64,000 nucleotides of DNA, from contig NAJO01000012.1 in NCBI GenBank assembly GCA_002077065.1, forward strand, positions 558,001 through 622,000, read 5' to 3'. Shown here in pieces: positions 1-9,855 of the stretch (its first letter is position 1; each line of letters starts with the position of its first letter). The notes beneath the pieces are model-generated. The model made no database searches. It saw only the letters and a program-made list of their open reading frames with translations, and had not been told where the DNA came from. The stretch is from Cryoendolithus antarcticus (Eukaryota > Ascomycota > Dothideomycetes > Cladosporiales > Cladosporiaceae). The translations under genes and the position numbers were made by a program.

Positions 1-34
1 CGACTACGTCCATCTCTCCAGGTATTAATGATCC

Positions 35-878
35 TTATCTATCTGATGCACGCCGCGCTCTAGGGTACTGAGGGCACTCGCGAGTCTTCGAATCCCAATC
101 CGCGCCGCAAGCATGGCAGAATTGTGATCGCACTCGCATCTGTCAGAAGTCAGTGAGTGGCTCCCCAGAGACGGCTGGGATTGACTCACGTCATGATATT
201 ACACCCATCCCGCAACTCGATCATCCGCTTACACACCCGACACCGTCGCCAGCCCTCTTCTCCTGCCATCTCCAGTAAGAGCTGCAAACCTGCGTCCCCT
301 GGGCAGTCGTTCCCGTGCGGCGCCGAACCACAGATCTTACACTTAAATAATCCGCAGGCAAAACACTTTGCTAAATCTCCTGCTTGCTCGTCGCCGTTCG
401 GCGGTATGAGTCTGCGGCAACCGTGGCAGCGAACCCGGTTTGCGCTTCGATACTCAATCGCCTTCCTGCCGTACTCCTCGACTAGGATCGGATCTAGGAG
501 GCGCTCTACACGGTCTAGCTGGATTGTCCCATGACAGCACCTTGGTGGGAAGAGGCTTTCGTCTCTGAGCACTCCTCGCAAGCGGTCAGCTAGGCAGGAG
601 GTGCACCAAAAGCGCTCGCAGGTTGTGAGGAAGTGGTCCCCTCTGTCGCCACAGGCGATACATTCGTCTTGCGTGTGTTGAGGCGGTACGACGGCAGGAA
701 CGATGTTGTCTTCTGACGCCCACCTTTGGATTGCGAGCTCGTTGTCCGAAAGCTCCTAGTCGGGGTCAAGTCGTGCCATTTGTAAGGCCATCATCTCGTC
801 GGCTCTTTTCTGTTGCTGCGCGTCAGCGTACGGGTTGGCGAAGGCCGGCGAAGTGTTCTCAATTCTTTGGGCATTCAT
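35..878 (-). pseudogene. Broken RBR-type (RING-IBR-RING) E3 ubiquitin ligase
   Basis: From an ATG at 878 the frame encodes a short Gln-rich N-terminus, then a RING1-like site (C-I-A-C-G, later W-C-T-S-C), an IBR block with CHGC and CFACGLFKCKIC, and the start of RING2 (CRVCKRMIELRDGCN). This order is that of RBR ligases, which pass ubiquitin from an E2 through a catalytic RING2 cysteine. Two lesions are visible. A TAG at 756-758 separates the N-terminus from RING1, with the frame otherwise continuous across it. After a plausible GT-AG intron (140-189), one base is missing near 128-130, so the expected C-x-C-G is lost and the conserved SQFCHACG lies in another frame. Beyond the shift the frame ends at TAA 35-37. 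With both lesions the copy is unlikely to give an active ligase. The true 5' end could lie further upstream; the ATG chosen is the first in the coherent frame. Confidence 0.75.
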
Positions 879-1459
879 TTCGTCGTGGTAAATACTGCTG
901 AACGTTCTATGGAAGCCAACTGGCACTCGAATGTAGGATGGGTTTCTTATGAACAATTATGTCAGTCTGGAGTACGAGTGTGAGACAACCATCCATGAAG
1001 AGGAGATCTGTGTCACGACACCCAGCATCTCGAGACGAGTACATTCCACGTGGAATCCAAGTATAGAACATATAGCGTGTTGAATGCATTCGACTGCTCT
1101 GCAGTGTCTTGTCCACAATCAAGGTTGTGTGCTTCACACCTAGCGTCGGAGACACTCTTGAGTTACCTTAGTATCTGCCCACGTAGTCACAACATCGCGT
1201 AGCAGTGTGCAGTGGCGCTGAAAGGACATTGATGTTCACCTGGCTGATACAATTTCTTGACAAGTACTCTGTGTGTACCAGGCTCTCGTTGGTACATTAT
1301 ATCAGCTCTTCGCTGCCTCAGCTGGAATGCTAGCGGCGCTATTTATGTCTCCCAACCTAGCCGCACACGTGGTACTAGTCTTATCGTTACAATTCGAAGC
1401 ACACCTTACTGCGTCGTTCCAATATTCCAATACTTTGATGTTGACTTCCAGACAACGTC
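879..1459. other. Intergenic, no gene seen
   Basis: Short overlapping frames only, with non-ATG starts and no recognisable motif. It would contain the upstream region of the broken RBR gene and the 3' flank of the minus-strand gene ending at 1460. Confidence 0.5.
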
Positions 1460-3091
1460 TCAGCGCAGAGCAGGCACAGACACACCTCTCTTGCCCTGCC
1501 TGAGTAGACTACCGACACTAGCTGGCGCACACGGCGTATGCTCAGTCTCGGTCACCCCCTTCTCCTCGATATGCGCGGGACCTTCGGTGGCACGATGCTG
1601 CATTTCCTTGGGCCCAACCGCTTCGGTAGTAATGGCACCTGTATTCCGCCTTCCTCTCTGCCTCGTACCCTTCTGCTTCCTGTCCTTTTGCTTCGTGCCA
1701 CTACGCTTTTGCGTCTTCTTGATCCTGTCACTCGTCTGCTTGCTCTGCCCAACATCTACATGAAGCTCGGTGTGATCATCATGGCCTCGCAATTCCACCA
1801 ACCTAGCGACGGCGAAACGGAAAGATTCAGCGTGCCGCAAAATCACACCTCTTGTGTCCATAGTCCCGCCCATCCTGCCCTGCTTGGCGATGAAGTCTTC
1901 ATCCATGCTGTCATAGAACTCCACACTAGCAGAATTCTGGAGCCTCTTACCAGCAGCTTCGATGCGATCAGTGTACTTGGGACCAAAGTACGACAGCCGG
2001 GCGAAGTGGAGTTCGAGGGTACGGATTTCGAAGAGTGTGTCGAGCAACATGGTGCGAAGATGGCCAAGTAGGTGGAGGAGTTGACCTCGGGTCAGTGATG
2101 GATCCTGGATGAGAGTCGCAAGGTTCGAGATGTCGATGCCAGGATCGACGAGTTGTATCTCAAGCTGCTGGAACACATCTTGCGATGATTTCGGCGGAGT
2201 TTCCATAGCGAGCTCATTGCCGTCATTGTTGGACTGCTGCAGGTCGAGAGGAGGTGGCGAGCCCAGATCGTAAGCTTCGCTGCTTGCGGGCTCCGCAGAC
2301 TCGTCGAGCGTAGCGTTTGTCGCACCGTCGAGAGCCGGATTGTCCTGCGCATCCGTCGTCCACCCCCAATTCCCGTCGATTAAGCTTGTCCCGGATCCTC
2401 GTCCAACGCGCTGACTACCGCTCCACGTGTCGCTCGTTGCTACAGCATTCCACCCAGCATCGACGTGCGGATATACTGTACCATCGTCAGGTCTGAAGTC
2501 ATCAATCGCTTGGTTCTCGTCTACCCGCGTCACAGACGCAACCCAAGGTGAAGCGTTTAGGTTCAATGGTGACATTGTCGTGAGCAAATGCCGCGCCCAG
2601 TCCTCGTGATGGACTTCCGGGACTCTTTTCATCAAAGACTTGTGTACGAGCCAAAGCGAACCAGACAGACCAAGACCGCGCTCGATAGTGTCATCGTCGT
2701 CATCGTACAAGGGTGCGGAGGGTGAAGAGACAAGAGTGGACGTACCAGAAATACTCTCGGGCTTCGACGACACTTCTAGATCCGTGAAACGGCGGATCGT
2801 ATAATGAGCTTGGCCAGGCGCAGGCTGGCGATCACGCGCATTGATGATTATGATCTCCTCTGAACTTGGTGTTGGAGGAGGTGGGTCGCAGGGGTAGGTG
2901 TCGCGGGAAACCTTGGGTGGCGTCGACACCGACGGCGATGACTTCTGCAGCACGAGCGGGGTCGCAACAGGATTCTTGTTCGCGCGTTGTTGCAGCCGGC
3001 CGCGCTGCTGTGGCTTGGCTCTTGAGTCCGTCTTCGCGACAGGCGACCCGTTGACATCGCTGATCATGTGGAGTGGTGCTTGCTCGGCCAT
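1460..3091 (-). CDS. Hypothetical disordered protein, 543 aa
   Basis: One uninterrupted frame from the ATG at 3091 (MAEQAPLHM); the frame also runs upstream to 3214, but only through a non-ATG codon. I do not recognise the family. The first 300 residues are rich in Ser, Pro, Asp and Thr, with acidic runs such as DDDDD, and look disordered. A middle part (about 330-450) is more regular and probably helical, with leucine-rich stretches around LHLLGHLRTMLLDTLFEIRT. The last 100 residues are very basic with repeated K-Q-K/R-G-T-R pieces that could serve as a nuclear localisation signal. No catalytic motif is visible. Antisense frames in this interval are shadows. A real gene is supported by the 543-codon length and the structured middle part; the function is unknown. 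Confidence 0.6.
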   Translation of the reverse strand: MAEQAPLHMISDVNGSPVAKTDSRAKPQQRGRLQQRANKNPVATPLVLQKSSPSVSTPPKVSRDTYPCDPPPPTPSSEEIIIINARDRQPAPGQAHYTIRRFTDLEVSSKPESISGTSTLVSSPSAPLYDDDDDTIERGLGLSGSLWLVHKSLMKRVPEVHHEDWARHLLTTMSPLNLNASPWVASVTRVDENQAIDDFRPDDGTVYPHVDAGWNAVATSDTWSGSQRVGRGSGTSLIDGNWGWTTDAQDNPALDGATNATLDESAEPASSEAYDLGSPPPLDLQQSNNDGNELAMETPPKSSQDVFQQLEIQLVDPGIDISNLATLIQDPSLTRGQLLHLLGHLRTMLLDTLFEIRTLELHFARLSYFGPKYTDRIEAAGKRLQNSASVEFYDSMDEDFIAKQGRMGGTMDTRGVILRHAESFRFAVARLVELRGHDDHTELHVDVGQSKQTSDRIKKTQKRSGTKQKDRKQKGTRQRGRRNTGAITTEAVGPKEMQHRATEGPAHIEEKGVTETEHTPCAPASVGSLLRQGKRGVSVPALR

Positions 3092-3402
3092 GTCGCCACT
3101 GTCGCTGTTGCAAAAGGGGGGGAGAGTCGCGCAACTGGTTGCAGGAGCTGTAGTCACTCTCGTCGGTTTCAACTTGATTGCTGTGTCTGATCCAAGGCCG
3201 CAAGCCAAGCTCAAGACAATGGTGAGTGCATTGTCTTGTTTGTCAACAATGCGACGCGCTTGATTGCTTCAATCTTGTCGTACGTCGCATGAAAGACAAG
3301 ATGCTGATAGACAAGATGCCACAGCGTGTGTTGAACATGCGCGACTGTGTTGGGATGACAATGATCGAGTGATGGTGTTATGCAATAGGAGACGTGATGT
3401 CG
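3092..3402. other. Intergenic, no gene seen
   Basis: About 310 bases between the 5' end of the upstream minus-strand gene and the 3' end of the polymerase gene. Nothing recognisable beyond short repeats of a 'gacaagatg' word near 3290-3320. Confidence 0.5.
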
Positions 3403-5157
3403 TCAAGGGTCGACGAGGTGGTACCGTTGATGCGCCAACATAGCAAATTCAGGAAGGCGCAACCCACAGTCGCCACATACTTCACTTTCGTCTTCTTCCC
3501 CGTCGTCCCAGACGTCATCCGCTCTGGCGATGCTGACGGTTGACTCGATCTCGTGCACTGCATCAATGTCGTCGAGCTCCTCTACCACGTCCTCAATGAC
3601 ACGAAAGTCTTTGAGGACATCTTCTTGCCGTTTGAACATGCCACTGATGTCCCTTCCGTTCGCACTCTTGCTCTCGCCACCTGTTTCTGCCATGTTGGTG
3701 ACAGCAAGATTGACAAGACTGAGATTCCACCCTGCTTTCTCAGGGTGTAGCTTTCGAAACATTCCTGCCAGTGCCTCTTTGACCAGCTTATCGGCGAGGA
3801 CATCAATGCTGTCAACGAGAGAAAAGACAAATGTGGGAAGAGGCGCGGAGTGGGAGATTCGCTTGAAGGAACGCGGTCGAGTTCCATTAGCCAGAAGCGC
3901 CTTGCGTGGCCGTGTCGTCAGTCGCAAGGTCTTTGGATGTGCGAGCCACTTCTTTGACAGAGGTGCAGTTGAGGCATCCTTGTCTTCATCCCAGTGGTCC
4001 TCATCGCCCAGCAGATCGATGCGCATCCTCGTCAATAGACTTTTCGCAAGCCCGTCAAGCTCCTTCAGCAGTTCAGGCATAGTGTCCAGACGAATGTAGC
4101 TATCTTCAATGCTTATCTGCCTAGGCACTGCTCGCATTTGGCTTACCTCAGTGTCGTCCACTCCATGCAGAAGGCACCAGATCTTGTATCCGATGCCGTG
4201 TGGCGAGCCTGGGCCAGCCAGTAGCTTCTCAAGCATCTCTGGGCTGACGCCAGGATTCTCGCGTACGTCAGCCACGGTGATCTTCTCCTTGGTGCCACCA
4301 TAAACCAGGCCAGCGTCGAATTCGGCAGGTCTGTGCAGAATACACTCGCGTATCTTTTGTGAGAGCTTGAAGCCGACGCCAGGGACTTTGCCGATATCAT
4401 GCTCGCCGATGAATGCCTGTGAAGGTCCTTCGAGGTCACCGTGTCCGTCGGGCATGAGAACGGTCTGTCCCTTTGGCTTGTGAAGGTTGCCCACCAGCTT
4501 CGACAGCACTTTATTGGTGGCAATTCCAACAGTGCAAGTGTAGCCTTTCTCCCTCTCGAGTTCATGGCGTATGTACATTGCCAGATAACTGCCGAGCCTG
4601 AGGCGGAAAGTGAGCTGATCGACTTCTTGATTACTTGAAAATGCATAGTCTTCAGGGTATGCATGACCTGCCACCTTCCCAGCATCGAACCCAAAGCCTG
4701 CTGTAGGATCACGCTTCGACATCTGAAAGAAGGAGTTCGTGAGATCGTGCACGTTCAATGTCTCCATGTTGAAATCGATCATATCCGTGACATCCAACCA
4801 CACCTCATCGAAACCCAGCCTTTCAACTTTGCCATTCCAACTGAACCCTTCAATGAACTTGTATAAGTCCTTGCTGGCATCCCGAAATCTCGAGATATCC
4901 TCACCCAGCTCGATGATCACCTCCGGGCATATTCGCCTGGCTTCACGGATGAGCTGCAGCTTGTGTAAGCCCCGACGGCGAGCCTCATAGTTGCATGTCA
5001 CGATGATCTGCTTCTGCTGAACGGCAAAGGGTAGCGATTTGAGGTTCGGGTTAGCTGCTTCGAACACGGCGGCGTAAAAGCAGTCATAGTCGAAGTGGAT
5101 GATTATTCGGGAGTCTTTGCGTGGAGGTGGCGTCCGGATGGAGACAGGCGGTGGCAT
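3403..5157 (-). CDS. Y-family translesion DNA polymerase, iota-like
   Basis: 584 aa from the ATG at 5157 (MPPPVSIRT); the 7 codons upstream lack an ATG. Y-family polymerases copy past damaged bases in the nucleus. The palm begins with HFDYDCFYAAV (catalytic Asp about residue 23) and continues to ERLGFDEVWLD, whose Asp-Glu pair (about 117-118) completes the metal site. Downstream are helix-hairpin-helix-like segments (KVPGVGFKLSQKI; the region around LLAGPGSPHGIGYKIW) and the little-finger region opening with ISIEDSYIRLDT. The last 24 residues hold C-G-D-C ... H-Q-R-Y-H, a compact zinc finger like the ubiquitin-binding UBZ fingers of translesion polymerases, which dock on ubiquitinated PCNA. 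The iota call rests on recalled similarity of fungal proteins; Pol eta is the main alternative. No intron is needed. Confidence 0.85.
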   Translation of the reverse strand: MPPPVSIRTPPPRKDSRIIIHFDYDCFYAAVFEAANPNLKSLPFAVQQKQIIVTCNYEARRRGLHKLQLIREARRICPEVIIELGEDISRFRDASKDLYKFIEGFSWNGKVERLGFDEVWLDVTDMIDFNMETLNVHDLTNSFFQMSKRDPTAGFGFDAGKVAGHAYPEDYAFSSNQEVDQLTFRLRLGSYLAMYIRHELEREKGYTCTVGIATNKVLSKLVGNLHKPKGQTVLMPDGHGDLEGPSQAFIGEHDIGKVPGVGFKLSQKIRECILHRPAEFDAGLVYGGTKEKITVADVRENPGVSPEMLEKLLAGPGSPHGIGYKIWCLLHGVDDTEVSQMRAVPRQISIEDSYIRLDTMPELLKELDGLAKSLLTRMRIDLLGDEDHWDEDKDASTAPLSKKWLAHPKTLRLTTRPRKALLANGTRPRSFKRISHSAPLPTFVFSLVDSIDVLADKLVKEALAGMFRKLHPEKAGWNLSLVNLAVTNMAETGGESKSANGRDISGMFKRQEDVLKDFRVIEDVVEELDDIDAVHEIESTVSIARADDVWDDGEEDESEVCGDCGLRLPEFAMLAHQRYHLVDP

Positions 5158-5991
5158 ACTGTCAACATCTTCGGGCAACCTGACGATTAGATCAGGAGTC
5201 CAGGCAGGAGATCTGGCACGAGATCTGACGTGTTTTGTTTGAACGCAAGTCGCGTCGTTGGCCTCACTTCACACGGCACTAAGCCCGATTGGGATAGAAT
5301 CTACCCACAAACTCCAAGGCCAACTCGTGCTTCACAGCATCTCACCGGCATGTCAACAAGGTCTTGTCACTGCAATCACGCCTAAAGCGACTCCGTTCTC
5401 GGGTTTCAACTTCTCGAGCATATAACCGGAGTCTCCCTTAATACACATCAATGCCGTCCTGTATCACCCGAGCGCGACAGCATCTCCGATAGTACCCGAG
5501 CAGCCGATCGCCCGCCCATGCTGCACCCCTCCCGTCCGCCAATCTGGGGTAGCTGGATTGCATGTGAGAATGATGAAATGTGAATATGCAGAGACATGTA
5601 TCTTGACTTCGTCCAACGGAACAACAACGCGGTCCAGACTGTATCGTCAGCGTACGTCCAGACGGCATCAGCAGCTGAGACTCGTTGTCCATTCTCGATC
5701 GTCACCGGAGAGGTTCCATTCATTACGGCCAACTATCGAACCTCTGCCGAGGCCCACGAAGCTTCGTGGACTGGCGGTTTGGAGTCACGAGCCCAGAGCA
5801 TATTCGATCGCGTTGTACGACTAGAATCCATTGACACACATACTGCTCATCCAGTCACTTTGGACCTTGCACGAATCGCATTGGCTTGATACTGGACTTG
5901 CGAAATTACCCATACTGGCTTGCTAGCACGCGGGGCAGAGTTGACGGACCTACCTTCGCCCAGGCCTGAGAGGTCTTGAGAGGAGTGTAGT
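5158..5991. other. Intergenic, no gene recognised
   Basis: Divergent spacer between the polymerase gene (minus) and the pyruvate dehydrogenase kinase gene (plus). Frames of 84-97 codons exist on both strands around 5440-5890, but none has a coherent motif or splice pattern. It presumably holds promoters for both neighbours. Confidence 0.45.
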
Positions 5992-7482
5992 ATGAGTTGG
6001 AAGCAGACGGCCGAATTGGCCAGTACGATCAAGCACTATGCCAACTTCCCTGCTACTGGTGTGTCGTTGCGACAGATGTATGTACCGAAAGGGCGTCAAT
6101 GACCCGTGGGCCAAGACTGACGTGTGACCAGGGTTCAGTTTGGCAGTAATCCTTCGACAGGTAGGAACAGTACCCGGCGAGACTTGAGACGAGCAATGCC
6201 TAATGTGTAATGTAGGGACACTGTTCCGCGCATCACAATTCCTCTCCGAAGAGCTTCCAATAAGATTGGCACACCGAGTGGAGGAACTGGGAGACCTTCC
6301 CGATGGGCTGAATGAGATGCCCAGTATAAAGCGTGTGCAGGACTGGTATGCACAGTCATTCGAGGTCAGTTGAAATTGGGGTCTTGGGAGCGAGACGAGC
6401 ACCAGACTAACATACACGTCGAGGAAATTACCACACTACCTCAGCCCTCTCTCACATCAGAAGTCAAAGAACGCCTCGCAAGACCAGCAAAGAGCAGCAA
6501 GCATTCGCGAGTACTGACAGAAACGTCTGCAAACCCCAGTGTGAAGGCAGGGCAATATGCGTCACAACCGAAATCACTGCAGGGAGGGAACGGCAATGGA
6601 GATCGACGAGTCGCGAACATGCGAAGATATTACAGCGCTGCAGACGACAATACTGGGGCATGGCCACCGGAGCTAAATGACTTCAATACCAAGTTCTCGA
6701 GCACACTGGATAAGATCAAACGGAGACATGACTCCGTGGTCACGACGATGGCACAGGGCATACTCGAGTACAAGCGGAAACGACAACGGATGCAGATCGA
6801 TCACAATATACAAGCGTTCCTGGACCGCTTCTACATGAGTCGGATAGGCATACGGATGTTGATAGGGCAGCACATTGCGCTCACAGATCAGCGATCACAC
6901 TCTGACCCTAACTATGTCGGGATAATATGCACTAAGACGAACGTGCGAGACCTGGCGCAAGAAGCGATCGAGAATGCGAGATTCGTCTGTGAGGACCACT
7001 ACGGGCTCTTCGATGCGCCTAAAGTGCGGTTGATTTGCCCGCCAGATCTGAACTTCATGTACGTCCCCGGACATCTGTCGCATATGCTCTTCGAGACGCT
7101 CAAGAACAGCTTACGAGCTGTGGTGGAAACACACGGAGCACATAAGGAGGACTTCCCCGTTACGAACGTGATCGTTAGCGAGGGCAAAGAGGACATAACG
7201 ATCAAGATCAGCGACGAAGGCGGCGGCATACCCCGATCAAGCATACCCTTAGTCTGGACCTACATGTATACGACTGTCGACCAAACGCCCAATCTAGACC
7301 CAGACTTCAACAAATCCGACTTCAAAGCACCCATGGCCGGGTTCGGCTACGGCCTTCCGATCAGTAGACTCTATGCCCGCTACTTCGGCGGCGACCTCAA
7401 GTTAATTAGCATGGAAGGCTATGGCACAGATGTCTACCTCCATCTGAATCGACTCTCCTCGAGTTCGGAGCCGCTGCAGTGA
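5992..7482 (+). CDS. Pyruvate dehydrogenase kinase, mitochondrial
   Basis: Four exons, 5992-6077, 6132-6160, 6216-6364 and 6424-7482, give 440 aa. All introns are GT-AG (54, 55 and 59 bases); the third has a clear ACTAAC branch site. The kinase phosphorylates the E1-alpha subunit of pyruvate dehydrogenase (or branched-chain ketoacid dehydrogenase) in the mitochondrial matrix and switches it off. Seen in order: the N-terminal helix motif YANFPATGVSLRQM, then FRASQFLSEELPIRLAHR, then FYMSRIGIRMLIGQH of the four-helix bundle. The GHKL ATPase fold follows, with its N-box (ETLKNSLRA), G1 box (DEGGGIP) and G2 box (GFGYGLPISR). The C-terminus NRLSSSSEPLQ looks complete. A Gly-rich insert (about residues 125-150) is usual in fungal members. 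The TGA is followed by C and then by another 125 open codons in the same frame (see next entry). Confidence 0.93.
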
Positions 7483-7494
7483 CAACGACCAGTC

Positions 7495-7860
7495 ATGAGA
7501 GACGAATGGACGGACGGATCGCTTGCGCCTGCTGCTGCTCAGCCTGCGCTTCCCTCAGCCGTGGCGACAACGACAGCACGCGCAACGCAGGTTCCGCCCC
7601 CACGTCCGGCGTCTCAGGGATTGACGGGTAGTGGGAGATCCAGTAGCGGGAGAACGAGCGACTTGCAGAGCCTGACGATGGCTAGTAAGGCTATGAAGGG
7701 ATTTAAGGGGAAAAGTGGGAAGGGAGCCATGGCCATGACGAGTCGTGAGGTCAGTGAACGGAGGCAGGTAGGCGATGCGGAGAGTCTGGTCAATCCGCCC
7801 GAGCGGTCTGGCCAGGGTGAGCCTTGGTGGAAGAATGTGGGTATGGAGGAGGGACTGTGA
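7495..7860 (+). CDS. Possible small ORF or readthrough tail of the PDK
   Basis: 121 codons from the ATG at 7495, in the same frame as the kinase and only 12 bases after its TGA. The product begins low-complexity (Ala, Thr, Pro, Ser) and then has a basic Gly/Lys stretch (MKGFKGKSGKG) and a C-terminal EPWWKNVGMEEGL. I do not recognise it. It may be a separate small gene, a C-terminal extension reached by occasional readthrough of TGA-C, or simply an open 3' UTR. No intron of credible size would remove the TGA. The antisense frame over the same bases has no features. Coding potential is unproven. Confidence 0.25.
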   Translation: MRDEWTDGSLAPAAAQPALPSAVATTTARATQVPPPRPASQGLTGSGRSSSGRTSDLQSLTMASKAMKGFKGKSGKGAMAMTSREVSERRQVGDAESLVNPPERSGQGEPWWKNVGMEEGL

Positions 7861-7963
7861 ATGGGGGATGTGTACATGTACATATGGGAAGGCGAGGTTA
7901 TACCTCAACGAGGCCATGAGGCTCTACCATGCATCGGTATGACCGTACGTGTGACCGAATATA

Positions 7964-9290
7964 TCACTTCGACCCTACAGCCTTCTTCCACTCCTGCGCT
8001 GCCAGCTCTCGGACATCCTCAATAATTCCCGCCGGATCCTCGATCGCCGCGTAGTGCCCGCCATCGTTCCGCTCTGCGAAATGTCAGTATTCCGCGCTCC
8101 CAACAGATCAACACACAGAACTCACCCTTATAGTACACCAGATTCCCCGTCCTCTCCACCGCCCGCTTACTACTCGGCTCCGTATCCCAATAAAAGCTCG
8201 TATACCCAAACGGAATCGTGATCCTGTTCTTCGGCTCCATCGCAAAGCTCGCGAAGTTCTCATGCCGCACGTTCTCGTAGTAGCACAACATCGAAGGCAT
8301 TATGCAGTCCGTCAGGTAGTATAGCGTTGCTGTGGTGAGGATCACGCGCGTCCAGTAGGGTTTCTTCTGGTTATCGGGGCCGGCGGCTTCGTTGTACTTC
8401 TCGCCGACCCAGGTGAGGATCGCGACGGGGTTGTCGTTGAAGCCGAAGCCGATTGTGTGGGGCTTAGTGGCTCGTCAGCGATATGGCATGCGAGTACTAG
8501 GAGAGATAATAACTTACTCTTGTCCGCATGCACACCGCATACCCCATGTGCCACTCCAGCCAGTTGTCCACTCTCGCTTGCACGTCCTTCTCCCTTTGCG
8601 TATACTCCACGCCCTCCGGCAACGGACTCGGCGCGAAATTGAAGTGCACCAGTTTGCAGTTGTCAGTGTACTTACTACCCATTTCCCTGCCAATCCAATG
8701 CGACCAATCGCCCCCCTGCATCATATACTCGCTGTATCCCAGCCGCTTCATCAACTGATCAAACACCCTCGCCGTATCCTGCAGCGTCCAGCCGCTACGT
8801 GGCGGCCAGTCTGAGAAGCAGAAACCGGGCAAGGAGGGCACGACGACGTGGAAAGCTGGGTCGGAGTCAGACGAGGGATTCGAAAGTGGCGTCCAAACTT
8901 CGGAGAACTCCCAGAATGTACCGGGCCAGCCATGGCACAATATTAGGGGGATCGCATCGGCGCGGGAGGAGCGAGCGTGCACGAAGTGAATGTTCAGATC
9001 TTCGATCTTCGTGTGGAAGTGCGGCACTGCGTTGATCTTATCTTGGACCTCGTACCAGTCGTAGTCGTGCCAGGCGTTGAACAGTGTTTCGGCCCATTCG
9101 TAGGTCGGTCCTGAGATTATTAGTGCTGGTCGTTGGAAGGCCGGGGTTAGGTGGGCTTGCCATATTTGTCTCCTGCGTCTGGGACGATGGGTTTTGGAGG
9201 GAGGCGAGTGTCTTTCAGCTTTCTCTTCAAGCGATCGATCTCTGCTTTTGGGATGTCTACTTTGAAAGGAATGATTTCTGCGGAAGACAT
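7964..9290 (-). CDS. Epoxide hydrolase (EHN + alpha/beta hydrolase)
   Basis: Exons 9161-9290, 8518-9110, 8126-8462 and 7964-8073 on the minus strand give 389 aa. Microsomal-type epoxide hydrolases open epoxides to diols through a covalent Asp-ester intermediate. The N-terminal EHN domain (about 1-100) starts MSSAEIIPFKVDIPKAEIDR and includes YEWAETLFNAWHDYDW. Then come the oxyanion motif HGWPGTFWE, the nucleophile elbow GGDWS (Asp about 178) and the late GGHYAAIEDP with the general-base His (about 360). The lid has YTSFYWDTEP. The first intron (9111-9160, 50 bases) has a GC donor (GCAAGC) with a good branch site and AG acceptor; reading through it hits a stop, and splicing joins DKYG to PTYEW as the family expects. 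The other introns are GT-AG. Detoxification or secondary metabolism is likely; no biosynthetic cluster surrounds it. Confidence 0.92.
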
Positions 9291-9855
9291 GATTGCGGGG
9301 CTGCAGTGGAAGTGAATGAGAGATGCGAACTGTTTGTGCTCGATACCTTAGCGGAAGCGCAGAAGGCGGACATCGGCTTCTTTTACACACTTACCTGCCT
9401 ACATGTATCGTTGTCGGAAACATGTCTGTGCCTGAGCGTGAAGCTCTAGATCAGCCATACCCCTCACGTCAATTGTTGCCCAAGGTTCCAGCTGCCCGTC
9501 ATTGGAGCCGTATGACAGCTTGCGCGAGTGAGGGGCTAAGACAGAGGGTTGGAGCTGCCGTTTGCGTCCTTCCGTGTCGTGAAATCTGATAGGGTCATGC
9601 GATTGTGCTCATGAGTGTCATGGCACTTTGGAATGAACTCTTGAAGTGGCATTGAAGCACAGGCCACCACCATCGACCTCACTTCATGAAGGGACGCCAA
9701 GACTAGGCAATCTGTTGGTGACATCGTGTGCTTCACCAATAGACGTTACCAGGCTGCTCTGGATGTGTTAAACACAGGAAATGCTCCTATCAGGACAGCT
9801 GCGATAGTCGTCCGGTGCACTGTTACACCTGAGAGAGCATCGGTGGATTGCGCAG
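9291..9855. other. Intergenic, no gene seen
   Basis: Divergent spacer between the epoxide hydrolase and the RCC1-like gene. Only short shadow frames; it probably contains both promoters. Confidence 0.5.

Noticed and set aside
7555..7917. Minus-strand frame of 120 codons overlapping the PDK 3' region
   Set aside because: His/Leu/Arg-rich antisense shadow without motifs; lies opposite the in-frame extension of the kinase.
8392..8814. Plus-strand 140-codon frame inside the epoxide hydrolase
   Set aside because: Antisense to well-supported exons of the hydrolase; no homology-like features.
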